From Chara braunii (taxonomy: Eukaryota > Streptophyta > Charophyceae > Charales > Characeae), in assembly GCA_003427395.1 (NCBI GenBank), contig BFEA01000173.1:2125619-2153152 (forward strand): a DNA stretch of 27,534 bases, written 5' to 3'. The notes under the pieces are model-generated. The model was not told where the DNA came from, did not search any database, and saw nothing but the letters and a program-made list of their open reading frames with translations. Of the stretch, positions 18,164-27,484 are shown in pieces. Numbering within the stretch: the first letter of the stretch is position 1; each line of letters starts with the position of its first letter. The translations under genes were made by a program, and so were the position numbers.

Positions 18164-18300
18164 TTTTTTTTTTTTTTTTTTTTTTTTTTAATGAGGAGTC
18201 ACAAAGCCAACACTGAGCCACAAGATTTGAACTTGGGTCTGCATTCCAATAGTTCGTGGTGCGCCAACAGACAACACGAAAAACATCATGCCAACGATGT
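18164..18300 (-). mobile_element. tRNA-derived SINE-like element, family B copy 3
   Basis: On the minus strand a B-box-like CCCAAGTTCAAATCTTGT (18237-18220) is preceded by TTGGCGCACCACGAACTATT, similar in layout to the copy at 16495-16418, and ends in a poly(A) tail seen as a T run at about 18164-18189. The A-box is weak. Confidence 0.5.
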
Positions 18301-18576
18301 AGGGCCAAGTAAAGAAAGAGAAAGATAGAAAAAAAAAGCAACGGGTTAGTGAAGGCGCGGTTCCACTAGCCTCAAGAGACTGAAGTGGATCAACACTTAA
18401 GCTCTTTGAGACGCTGTGAATATTTGTGGACAAATCCTGTGGTTCATATCACATGCGTTGAACCACAAGGAGGAGTACCTTTGACACAAGGTACCAGATG
18501 GCTTGTCAGTCTCCCGTTTTTGTGGTGCCAGTTTGGGGGGGGGGAAAAGAGGTAAGTTTTTTTTTCGTTTTCATTC

Positions 18577-18627
18577 CTTTTTTTTTTTTTTTTTTTAGAT
18601 TTTTTTTTTTGGATTTGACTTTGTTTT
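18577..18627. repeat. Poly-T tract before dispersed repeat copy 2
   Basis: Two T runs at about 18578-18597 and 18601-18610. They could be the A-tail of a minus-strand retroposon that ends against dispersed repeat family A. Confidence 0.7.
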
Positions 18628-19090
18628 TAGCCAAATGCATTGTCCCCCTTCTGCATGTGTGATAGAAAGGGGCAATACGGGGAAGGGTTGAACGTGGTCG
18701 TAAGTTCGGATAGGCGCATAGTTCGGGAGAAGCTGGGTTTGAAGCAAAGTCACAAGGAAAGGCCTGATCTTGCCTTTCCTTGACGCACATGGTATGGGAA
18801 AAAAACCATATGCTTTAGTGTTTTAAGGTCCTTGGTTCTCCTAGGAGACATGAAATATATGTGATCCTTGATCATGGGTTTGGATCAAGGGCCCAAGCTG
18901 AGCCCGAATTTTCGCCTGTGGGCCAAGTTGTTGTCCACAACCCTCGAACAAATATAAAAGCAGCTTGCTCCCACAACTTCCGCACATTTGTTGAGGTTGT
19001 GATGCTACTCACACTCATTTTGAGTGCTGACTGAGTTCCATCACATTGAGGAAGGAACTGTTGGAGGAGACTTTGGTCGGAGAAAGATGA
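18628..19090 (+). repeat. Dispersed repeat family A, copy 2
   Basis: This aligns with 7882-8345 in the same orientation. The TATA box is TATAAAAG (18953-18960), and the inverted-repeat arms around it are better kept here: CCACAACCCTCGAACAAAT (18935-18953) against CATTTGTTGAGGTTGTG (18984-19001). Downstream is the charged ORF relic at 19.13 kb, so this copy may be the promoter or leader of a retroelement. Copy 1 is followed by unrelated DNA. Confidence 0.85.
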
Positions 19091-19130
19091 GGCATGTCGG
19101 ACAAAGTCAAAGTCGACGTCACTGGAGAAA

Positions 19131-20900
19131 GTGAAAGAACCACTGAATGAACTGCCCGGTGGCCCTGAGCGTGGGGATGGCGGTAGAAAAGGAAAGGATA
19201 AGGAGGGATTTTCCTACGAACGGTTTGGGACACAGAGAGAAGGGAAATGGGACAAAGGAAGACATGGTGGATGTGGAACAAGACAAAGGGGAGAACAAAC
19301 ACTCCCATGTTGACGAAGTAATGAAAGATGCAATTGACGAAGACAGGGTGCAAGGAAAGGACTCTGGAATCCAAATGGGTAGAGCAGGAAAGCCAACCCA
19401 GACTGAAATATAAATTCAGAATTCGCCCCTTCTCTCCTATAAAGTGGCGCCGTGCAACCGGCCTTCAAAAGACAGCAAAAAAAAAGAAAACAACTGCCAA
19501 AAAGAATGCAGGAGCTAAGACTACGACAACAAAAGAATAAAGATGTAATGAAAATAGAAAAATTCTATCATGAGTCGTTATGGCAAAATGACAAACAATG
19601 TGTGAGAAGGCACCCCTGGGGATTTCGCCTCATAAAGAACCTAGTGAATGGAAACAGGACGAGAGGAATGAGGGATCGAAGGAGGATTGGGAAAAAAGTC
19701 AGAGATCTGCAAATCAGACAACTGTATTAGAAGTAGGAGAAGGCGGAACCCGTCCCCCTATCCCTCCCCTCTCTACTTCCGTCCTTCCTTCCCCCCCCGA
19801 CCCCCCGGCGGTTTCTTTCACTGGGGATTCCTTTCACTTCGGCCTAGGATCTCATCTACATGTACTGAATCATCAGAGGGGACAAGTGGAGTAGTGAAGA
19901 CACTCGCACTCCTCCTTTGTGGGAATCAGAAAATGAACCATATGAACACAAAAATTACCAATACCATGTCCGATGATGAAATGAAAGTGGATTGAGAGTC
20001 AAATCGGTGATTATCAATAAGAAGAAGATGTTATTGACATCGGAGGAGTATGATGGTGCTCTATCTTCATAGGGGAAACAAAAAAATAAAAAGAAGAAAA
20101 TGACCAAAGATAATATTTTTTTTCCCCTACTGAAGGAATGTTTGACACGCTTGAAAATGAGGCTCTAGGCAAAAGAGACTAGGTGGGGCAAGAGGAGGAA
20201 AAAAGGGAAAACTCCTCCCCCTTGTCTTCTGCACCCCAGCAGCCAAACCACTAAGCTCGCATACTTGTCTTGGCACCCCGCTGACATCCTCATCAGTTAA
20301 ACGACAACGTATCGATGACCTGGAATTTCAGGCCATGAAGATTCATGGGAAGCAAGCGGAGGTATAAAAGAGATTACCCAGAGCGCTACTAGAAAACGAG
20401 GGAGAACGGAGATGACCCGGCATGCCCATCGTGCTTTGGAAATGACCGCACCCATGTAGACTCTTACCACGGGCGACAAGACAAAAGGTTTAATTCTTGA
20501 TTATTTGGTCCCTTTGATGTGTTCTCACGATGGTCAACAACTCATATTTCTAACTGTTATGGGCAAGGATGTGTTCCTGTTTTTCCCATCAATTTTATTA
20601 AAAAGTTATCCCTCCCCTATTATGTTCTGTAACTTAATAAAAAAATTAACTTCTACAGAACCTGGGGGAGGTGGGACTGCTTCCAGAACGTAAGATAAAC
20701 CGCTACTTGGTAGACATACAGGAGGGTGGTAAGGTTAGAATGTTGTTTGCCTTTACAAATTTTTCACATATTACGGATAACAAAGCCAAGTGTGACGATT
20801 TGAAAATATATTGGGTAGAAATCTCCCACCGAGCTCTCCCTAATCTGATACAACCCAATGTATTAGACTGTTGCCAGACCTGTCAATACAAATAGTGGCT
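19131..20900 (+). pseudogene. Decayed, highly charged ORF, possible LINE ORF1
   Basis: Several plus-strand frames show protein-like composition broken by stops and shifts. 19147-19413 is rich in Asp, Glu, Lys and Gln (VEQDKGENKHSHVDEV). 19452-19730 is Lys/Arg/Gln rich. 19598-19894 reads a polar then proline-rich stretch. 20671-20895 reads YLVDIQEGGKVRMLFAF and ends near CCQTCQ. A basic RNA-binding ORF1 upstream of a LINE endonuclease (21.96 kb) is the expected order, and dispersed repeat copy 2 would then be its 5' leader. No RRM, DUF4283 or CCHC knuckle can be confirmed by eye. It could instead be an unrelated gag or host pseudogene. Confidence 0.35.
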
Positions 20901-21022
20901 TATTGGCTGACTTAGTCTGATAATCGACAACCCCGTTGCCAGATGCCTTCACTAAGATGCTCCAAAAAGGAGAAAAAGGAAAAACTTAAACTTCCCAATC
21001 GGAAAAAAATTCACGTTGGAAG

Positions 21023-21924
21023 TTTTGACACAGAGGTGGGCAAATTTTTTTTTTCCTCACCCTCGACCTAACCCGCCCCAATTTTTTTTTTCCCCATCCA
21101 CCCAGCCCAAGAATTTTATTTTTTGTTTTTAGACCACCTCACCCACCCAAAATATTTTTTAAAATTTCAGCCCCACGTCCGATCCGCCCGTGGCCCGAAA
21201 AAAACCCTCACCCACACCCGCCCGCACCCGTAAGAGTATCATCACCCACCTGCGTCCAATACCTAAATTTTCTTCACCCGCACCCACCCGCATCAGCCCG
21301 CACCTGCCCATACCAGTCCCTTACACCATCACAATTTCATCGACAACATAGCATTGCAACAAAGACATATGAAATCCTATTATTAAAACAACGGCAACAT
21401 CAACAATGAGACTCGAACATCTCTAAGGAAAATATAACAATTTTTTTTTTTTTTTGTCCAGGGGCACCTGCACTGCTGGAGCACTCTGCGTTACTTTATC
21501 AGGACCTGGACAACTGAATCCAAACACTTTTTTCTTTGGCTGTCAACCTCAAGCCCGACGTACTACACAAGGGGAGGGGGTGGCGAGGGGGGGGGGGGGG
21601 GGTTGCATAATTTTTGGGTCATCCTGGGTCTATGGGTCGGGTGACGCAGGCCAAGACATCGCCTGCTTGCCACCCTGTCTCTTATACACATCTAGATGTG
21701 TATAAGAGACAGGGCCAAGACATCGCCTGCTTGCCACCCACCCTGTGGGTGACCCAGGTCAAATCTTCACCCGCCCGTCACCCAGAAAGGCATGCTGGCT
21801 GTGCCTGCCCATAACCCACCAAAGACAACTCATGTAGACCCTAAATCTGACCCATCACCCTGTGGGTCGGGTGGGTGCAGGTGGGTGCGGCTCTGGGCAC
21901 CCAGTGCCCAACTCTGTTTTGACA
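21023..21924. mobile_element. Non-autonomous hAT-type transposon with 8 bp target duplication
   Basis: The element runs from 21031 to 21916. Its ends are inverted repeats: CAGAGGTGGGCA at the left, and CAGAGTTGGGCA when the right end (21905-21916) is reverse-complemented, 11 of 12 identical. It is flanked by perfect 8 bp direct repeats TTTTGACA (21023-21030 and 21917-21924). An 8 bp target duplication and CAG-G-GTG-type ends are diagnostic of the hAT superfamily. Subterminal DNA is packed with CACCCGC/GGGTGGGTGC repeats on both sides, typical of plant hAT transposase-binding regions. There is no transposase frame, so it was mobilised in trans. The interior contains a poly-G run (about 21588-21602) and the assembled adapter at 21675-21712, so the true length is below 886 bp. 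Confidence 0.9.
21649..21738. other. Nextera mate-pair junction adapter assembled into the sequence (artefact)
   Basis: Positions 21675-21693 read CTGTCTCTTATACACATCT and 21694-21712 read AGATGTGTATAAGAGACAG: the two Tn5 mosaic ends back to back, exactly the Nextera mate-pair circularisation junction. It is flanked by a perfect 26 bp direct duplication (21649-21674 and 21713-21738), so the genomic sequence was used twice around the adapter. Translation gives the known artefact peptide VSYTHLDVYKRQ. This segment is not genomic DNA. Confidence 0.98.
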
Positions 21925-22772
21925 ACATGTGTTGTGATTGACAATGTAGACCACATCCAACCACCAAGGAGATCAACAAGCAAGAATGGTTCGACCCAAT
22001 AAAATCAAACTTGCAAGCTAGAATGTTTGCGGACTTAGTGATCTCAATGACCTATAGAAGACATAGATTGTCTTCTTGGATTCACTCTGAGAGGACCTAT
22101 ATTGTCTACCTGCAAGAAACAAAGATAGGATATGATAAACTAACAAAAATTTCAAACAGGTGTGGAGGGCCCCAGATCCCGGTCCCCAACAATAGGGACT
22201 AGGGGAGGGGTAGCCATCCTAATTAACAAAAACTTGCAATAGGGACGTGGAAATCATTGACTTCTGTGCAGACACGGAAGGTCAATGAGCTTAATTCAAA
22301 CTCGCAATAGCCGATAAAGATTGGACAGTGGTGTCTTTCTATGCGTCGTTGGACTATGCATACATGATTGACTTCTTTGCAGATTTACCGAAGATCATCC
22401 CAGATACTGAAAATCTCCCCATACTGGGGGACTGAAACTGCACAATGAATTCGGGATTAGACTCCCCAAATGTGTTTTCCATTAGAGACGACACTTTAAT
22501 TTTATCTTCATTTATGAAATGATGGAATTTGAGAGACATAAAGAGAATAATGAACCCAGATCCTCATAGTTTTACATGGCATGACCCACGCCCATAAGAA
22601 AAAGCCCCTCAACCCAAGAGGCGATTGAAATTTATTCTAGCTATGGGCGACCCATGAGACCACTGCATGTGGGCGCCACCCTGTCAGATTACTACTGCGT
22701 AGTGATGGATGTCATAGCTAAAGAGGTAGTAGAAAGACATAAGCCTCATTTCAAACTTTTATGTTTTTATCC

Positions 22773-23024
22773 TTAAACCACCAGTACCCAAGGGGTCTTA
22801 GGCCCCCTATGGGAGACTCTAACGGTAATGCAGATGGATCCGAGCGACAAACCAATTTAGCCATCGCATTATCGACCTAAGAATGTGGAGGCACTGGTAC
22901 CAGTACCTCAGAGGGTCTTAGGCTCCCTCTGGGAGACTGATGCAGAGTACATATGGACCCATGCGCCGTACCGATTTAGCCATCGCGTTAACGACCTAAG
23001 AATGTTGAGGTACTGCAGGTTTAA
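22773..23024 (+). mobile_element. MITE tandem dimer (TTAA-flanked)
   Basis: TTAA at 22773-22776 and 23021-23024 bound a 244 bp element. The ends are inverted repeats (left ACCACCAGTACC, right reverse-complemented ACCTGCAGTACC), and the match extends outward through CCTTAA to ATCC. The inside is two 122 bp copies in tandem (22777-22898 and 22899-23020 approximately), each with GGGTCTTAGG, TGGGAGACT, ATTTAGCCATCGCRTTA and GACCTAAGAATGT. At their junction the right end of one meets the left end of the next, forming a near-perfect palindrome centred on GGTACC at about 22897. On the minus strand each unit has an A-box-like TGGCTAAATCGGTACGGC, so a tRNA-related origin was also considered. It is inserted in the LINE endonuclease-RT linker. 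Confidence 0.75.
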
Positions 23025-23196
23025 GGATCCTGGGATCTCCCAATGCGTAGAAACACATATGAAGAATTGACAGTTGGCAAATGATTTATTTAATTTTTTT
23101 GAAGGCTGGGTTAATGTAGGAATATGCATTCTTTAGTCCACAAAGATTGAATTCTCCCATATGAAAATTGTTGCATGCAATTGGAAAAATAAACAA

Positions 23197-23356
23197 TTAA
23201 ACCACCAACACTTGGCCCAACTATCGACTATAATCGAAAAAATAAAGTATGAACATTTGTAGTTGGATGGAGTTGGACGCTCCTGTGGTAGCCCGTACGT
23301 TTCCTAAAATTGTGGCTCGTTAACATGCACGACTTTAGAAAGTACTGGTGGTTTAA
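23197..23356 (-). mobile_element. MITE copy 2 (TTAA-flanked, 152 bp)
   Basis: The element spans 23201-23352, with TTAA on both sides (23197-23200 and 23353-23356). Left end ACCACCAACACTT; right end reverse-complemented ACCACCAGTACTT. Its reverse complement aligns along the whole length with the 151 bp copy at 3652-3802. It interrupts the LINE relic, so it is younger than that LINE. Confidence 0.85.
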
Positions 23357-24164
23357 TTAAGATTGTTGAACTACCCGAATTGTATGTAGGTTCTGATCCT
23401 TTCTTAGAATATCATTGGTCAACCAAGAGAGCTAAGGTCTCGCAGAAACCGCAGAAACACTAAATAAGGAAGCAAGCACACTGGCAAAAATGTTTGAAGG
23501 TCAAAGGGACAATTGATTATGATAGAATGACAAAAGAGATGTTCAAATCATTGATTTTGTATAACGTAAAACCAGTAATGAAGAAACTTACCCACCCTTT
23601 TGCATTGGAGGCCCCTCTTGCCACAGAGATCGCAGACCTGTGTACCTACACGATGAAATATTTTAAAGATAATGTTTCCATGAGACGACTGTTCGATTCC
23701 TTCGACACCAATTTGGTTGGGAACCACCCTTTTTGGGACTGTTCTTCTAATCAAATTTCCTCCCACATAAGACAGTCCTTATACAACCCAGGACAGCGGA
23801 GGAAGCGACCTGGGCGACACGCCAGATGATAAAGGGCAAATATCCTAGGCCTAATGACCTTCCTGTCGAGTTTTTCCTCTCCACGTAGGGTTATTTCCTC
23901 TATTTTTTTGTGATATCTATAATGAGACATTATCAACCGGCTCCCTGGCTAAAGGAATGGTTAAGGGGATGATATTTTAAAAAAGAGATAAGCGCGAGGT
24001 GCGAAAATGACCCCCCATTTTAGTATCGAATGAATCTTGAAAGTTGTTGGCAAAGATCATCGCCCTCAAACTAATTGATGTCCTCCCTGACTTGGTGGGT
24101 AGTGAACAAGGGGTCTTTGTGAAGGAGCGTTCAATCTTTGACAAAATACTTTCAACAGTTCAAG

Positions 24165-24268
24165 CGCTGGAAATCATAGATAAATAGTAAGTAGAAAAAC
24201 CAGCTTGACACCGCCACGCTGGAAATCATACGTAAATAGTAAGTGAAAAAACTTGTTTGACAACGCCA
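24165..24268 (+). repeat. 52 bp tandem duplication at the LINE break
   Basis: CGCTGGAAATCATA begins at 24165 and 24217, followed in both by GTAAATAGTAAGT-like and TTGACA-CGCCA words. It starts inside the RT frame and introduces stop codons, marking where recognisable LINE sequence ends. Confidence 0.9.
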
Positions 24269-24898
24269 TCTTTGACAGTATGTATCTAAAGAGTTACCAG
24301 TGTTCAGATCCGGCGGAATAGTTCGGCTTGGACCATCAGACATTCGGACCACCCCAAAGACACGTTCTAATTCGGCCGAATCCAAAAAATATATTTCATG
24401 TGCAAATATTCTTAGTTTTGTTTGAATTGTTTTTTTTTAAGGTTCCTTTTGATCTAAGGCATACATCAATAAATTTTTAACTCATTTTAGTTGCTCGAGA
24501 GAAATATAAAAATCGCCAAAGATGGTTGTATCAAAATAGGTTTTTTCACTCGCTGCTTTGGTTGTTTTTTTTAACACCAAAATCTTTCATGATTTTTGTC
24601 TGTTTTTTCTAGTCCATGTTATTCTATGAAAACGATGCTTCAAATGCGGTCATGTCAGGTATCGAGTTGTGAAAGACAAGAAAAACAAGAACGACAAATA
24701 AACACAAAACAAAAAGGTAAAAAAAACATGAAACAATAGTCTGCACATTGCTGCCCTCTCGCCTGCAAAAGCCCTGACACGTCTTTTAGGAAGAACGACA
24801 ATGCTTGTAGTGCCTTTTCAAACTGACCGTGTTTGTTTTGCACGTTTTAAACTCTATCGTGATTGAAACATACTTACCCCTATTTTTTTTTCCATTTG
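24269..24898. other. No gene or element recognised
   Basis: AT-rich DNA with T and A runs. TTCGGCCGAA (about 24371-24380) is a short palindrome with no evident role. Confidence 0.4.
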
Positions 24899-24919
24899 CT
24901 CTCTCTCTCTCTCTCTCTC
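24899..24919. repeat. (CT)n microsatellite
   Basis: About ten CT units following a T run. Confidence 0.9.
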
Positions 24920-25021
24920 CCTGTGTTATGATCCTGGCCAATTTTGAAGTACACATTCATCAAAAAGTACAATGTCGTCCAATTGCAAAAAGAAATGAAT
25001 GAACTTGAGAGCAGAGAGAGG

Positions 25022-25202
25022 GGAAGAAGAAGAAGAAGAAGAAGAAGAAGAAGAAGAAGAAGAAGAAGAAGAAGAAGAAGAAGAAAACGAAAAAGAAGAA
25101 AACGAAGAAGAAGAAAACGAAGAAAAAGAAGAAGAAGAAAAAAAAGAAGAAAAAGAAGAAGAAGAAAAAGAAGAAAAAGAATTAGTAGAAGAAGAAGAAG
25201 AT
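25022..25202 (+). repeat. GAA/AAG trinucleotide array
   Basis: A pure AAG run to about 25085 is followed by an imperfect stretch with AAAAC-GAAG and AAAAG interruptions. Open frames of poly-Glu, poly-Arg or (minus) poly-Leu/Ser are repeat artefacts. The all-purine plus strand could adopt triplex structures, as GAA arrays do. Confidence 0.95.
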
Positions 25203-25384
25203 GAAAGAAAGAAGAACAAAAACATGTACACCAGCAAAGACCAATGAGAACTCCGTTCTTCTTCACCAACCACTCTCCTCCTCCTTATCTCCTCCCCTCT
25301 TATTCAAACAAGAAATAATAATAATAATGTTGAATGGCTGAACCAAAATCAATATCTAAATCCCTCTTCTACTGCACGTATCAC

Positions 25385-25915
25385 ATGAGGTCCACCATAG
25401 CCATGACCACCCTTCTTCCTCCTTCCTCCAAGGCCGAGGCTATGGCGGACTAGTAGGGCACTGCCCTGCTGTGCAAAGGACAACACAAAGCAGCTATGGC
25501 TGCTCTAGCTCACGCCGCCATGCCTGACTCTGTCTCAAAGCTTCTTGGTGTAGCTCTACCCCAACCTGGGACTTCTAGATGCAGCGCCCTCCAAGGTGAT
25601 GAAAATGGCCTCCTCCATAGCCAGGTAAGTACTGCTGGCGCTTCCTTCCTCCTAGTCATTGTCTTCTACCTCCTGTCTTTGCTCCTCCCCAGCAGTGCTG
25701 TTCTGATGTTGGCACTGCTCCAGCCAGCGCTCCAATCAGTGTGTCACCAAACTTGCACACCGATAATGAGGAGGAACACTTTACTCCTGGAGATATAGCA
25801 GCCTGCTTGCCTCTTGGCGATTGACTTCCTCGGCCGCGAAATGTCCAAGCAACCGGTACCTCCTCCCATTCGGAGGGAAACATCATTGCAGACTCTGATA
25901 TTGCCCATACAGGCC
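25385..25915 (+). pseudogene. Unidentified protein-coding fragment with possible 68 nt intron
   Basis: One plus frame is protein-like from the ATG at 25385, hits two consecutive TAG codons (25451-25456), and continues as GTALLCKGQHKAAM and AALAHAAMPDSVSKLLGV up to CAG at 25622-25624, immediately followed by a consensus 5' splice site (GTAAGT). A pyrimidine-rich stretch ends in CCCCAG at 25692. Splicing 25625-25692 joins the frames in phase and gives QCCSDVGTAPASAPIS, then NEEEHFTPGDIAACLPLGD before TGA. A further shift reads FLGREMSKQPVPPPIRRE to about 25915. Alternatively there is no intron and a simple frameshift. The stops and shift suggest a pseudogene. I do not recognise the family. It is more GC-rich than its surroundings. 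Confidence 0.4.
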
Positions 25916-26098
25916 CTAGACTCAGATTGACTTACCGTGAGGGCAAGGGTGCGCAGCCCGTAGTTCGTTTGTTGACGAGGTTGGGAAAGGGTGAGGTAGT
26001 GATTATGGTGGTGTGCGTATGTTTTGCTATGTTCGCTGTACACGACTCGAAGAGTGTGTGGGAGAGGTTCCGACTGGTGCTCTATTAACTATGTTCAT

Positions 26099-26150
26099 TA
26101 GACACTGGACCCAGTTTCCGGCGGGTGCCACTCCCCACCAATAGACAACA
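26099..26150 (+). repeat. Copy of the retroposon 3'-tail motif
   Basis: GACACTGGACCCAGTTTCC...CTCCCCACCAATAGACAA matches 17964-18011 at most positions. There the motif lies upstream of a hairpin and poly(A). Here the tail is replaced by (TG)n and (GA)n. The nucleotides upstream differ, so this is probably the 3' end of a short retroposon. Confidence 0.65.
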
Positions 26151-26152
26151 AA

Positions 26153-26163
26153 ATGTGTGTGTG

Positions 26164-26244
<81 letters not shown>

Positions 26245-26245
26245 N

Positions 26246-26323
<78 letters not shown>
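26153..26323. repeat. (TG)n then long (GA)n microsatellite, one N
   Basis: A short TG run passes into 156 bases of GA with a single N at 26245. The ambiguous base and the length suggest that the assembled repeat number is unreliable. Arg-Glu and Ser-Leu open frames are artefacts. Confidence 0.95.
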
Positions 26324-26328
<5 letters not shown>

Positions 26329-27479
26329 CAGCATGCACCAAGTCATTGGTTTATCATAGAGACGATTTCGGGCAAAAGAAATTCCCATGGTGTGATAGGC
26401 GGTATGTACAAGGCCTGAGGACATATCAAAGACACACGTGGCTGTGTTTCGTGTGTAGGGCATGGGACTCGTCACAATCCCGCAAGGGAAGAGAAAACAT
26501 AGCATGTTCCAAAAGCGCTGTTGAGGTTTTTGCGTCGCCATCTTGATAAATAAAATAAGATTGCCCAAGAATACAGTGCGAGCCCGCTGACGTTTACAGA
26601 GTTGAGCCTGTTCTGGCGAATTGGAGTCACTTTCGGATCAAAGCGTCATATCAGTGGCAGGGAGCACAAGGGCAGGTGCTGACCTCCAAAAAAAAAGAAG
26701 AAAACGTAATATGCAACTGGAACACAAGAGTTTTTCCTTTTCGAAATTCGAGTAGAAAAGGTACATGTTGTATTCGAACACAACACGCACGTGTTCTATC
26801 CGAACTGCTCTTCTATGTGAGAAAAGTGGACCCACACCGGTTCTATTTCGGAATGTTCAAAACTCAAGGACCGGCCTTCTCGGCCTCCTACGGGCAGCTA
26901 CTGGTCCTTCGCATGCCCCGCCCCTTGCTAAGCCCCGAAACCTCAAAATGCCCACCCTCCCGAAAGGACCACCGACGTTGAAATTTCAATGACGTTGAAA
27001 AAAATGTCTCAGGTGGGGAAAACGCAACCCTGAAGAGCTGCAAACTGGTTGGACTGGTACCTGCCTAGGACTCTAAAAATGCCAACTTTGTCTTCTTCTG
27101 CTTGGCCTCGAGTACCGGGCACATCAACCTCTACCTGGTGTGGTACGGGCCCACCTTGTACTTAAGTGTTTTTCCGCTCTTCAAGTGTAGTGGCCCTCAT
27201 TCCCGGCCAATTGAGTGTTTTTTCCCCACAGCAACCCTCAATGCCACAGCCACAGGTACGTACGGGCCCTTTGGGCCTTCCACACGGATAAGTACCCTCG
27301 CGGTCACACAGACACCTAACCCGACAAGCACTCAGACTGGCATGCAGACCAGCAAGCACCCAAACACTTAGAAAACTCAGCAACAAGCCCTAAGCTCAGC
27401 ACGAGTCAGCAAGGCATTCATTCCATTGGCAAAACTCAGAAATCAGCTGTGTGTCTCAGTCCGTGTTTGGCAGGTCCTA

Positions 27480-27484
<5 letters not shown>
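26324..27484. other. 1.2 kb without recognisable gene
   Basis: Mixed-composition DNA. Open frames at 26676-26981 and 27102-27371 show no known domain. A splice-acceptor-like TGTTTTTTCCCCACAG (27216-27231) is followed 24 bases later by CAG-GTACGT, which could bound a tiny exon but is unsupported by any surrounding coding sequence. Confidence 0.4.

Larger units (their letters stand above)
21960..24186 (+). pseudogene. LINE ORF2 5' part: APE endonuclease and start of RT, decayed
   Basis: Endonuclease landmarks appear in order: YIVYLQETKIG (22098-22130, the LQETK metal-binding motif), GGVAILINKN (22204-22233), LPILGD followed by a stop where GDFN should have phenylalanine (22415-22435), NLRDIKRIMNPDPHSFTW (about 22528-22581), and SDYYCV (22684-22701, the SDH motif with His changed to Tyr). 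The RT begins with IKGKYPRPNDLPVEFF (23829-23876, the GKAPGPDGLPVEFY motif) and GSEQGVFVKERSIFDKIL (24098-24151, the NQSGFVKGRSI motif). The order and spacing fit a plant L1-type LINE. Many stops and shifts, plus MITE insertions at 22777-23020 and 23201-23352, make it inactive. It breaks off at a 52 bp tandem duplication (24165), before the catalytic RT motifs. The hAT element separates it from the possible ORF1 upstream. Confidence 0.85.

Noticed and set aside
7882-19090. The two dispersed repeats as LTRs of one 11 kb element
   Set aside because: No primer-binding site follows copy 1, no convincing purine tract abuts copy 2, and the space between is filled with unrelated LINE, SINE and Penelope-like relics.
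21454-21814. Open frames across the hAT interior
   Set aside because: They contain translated adapter (SYTHLDVYKRQ) and low-complexity subterminal repeats.
24880-25273. Poly-Leu membrane-like and poly-Glu or poly-Arg proteins
   Set aside because: Each is a different frame of the GAA array.
26027-26568. Ser-Leu and Arg-Glu repeat proteins
   Set aside because: Frames of the (GA)n array. The N inside further shows that the repeat is not reliably assembled.
27216-27261. 24 nt micro-exon between good splice sites
   Set aside because: No flanking coding sequence to join it to, and splice-like words are common in pyrimidine-rich DNA.
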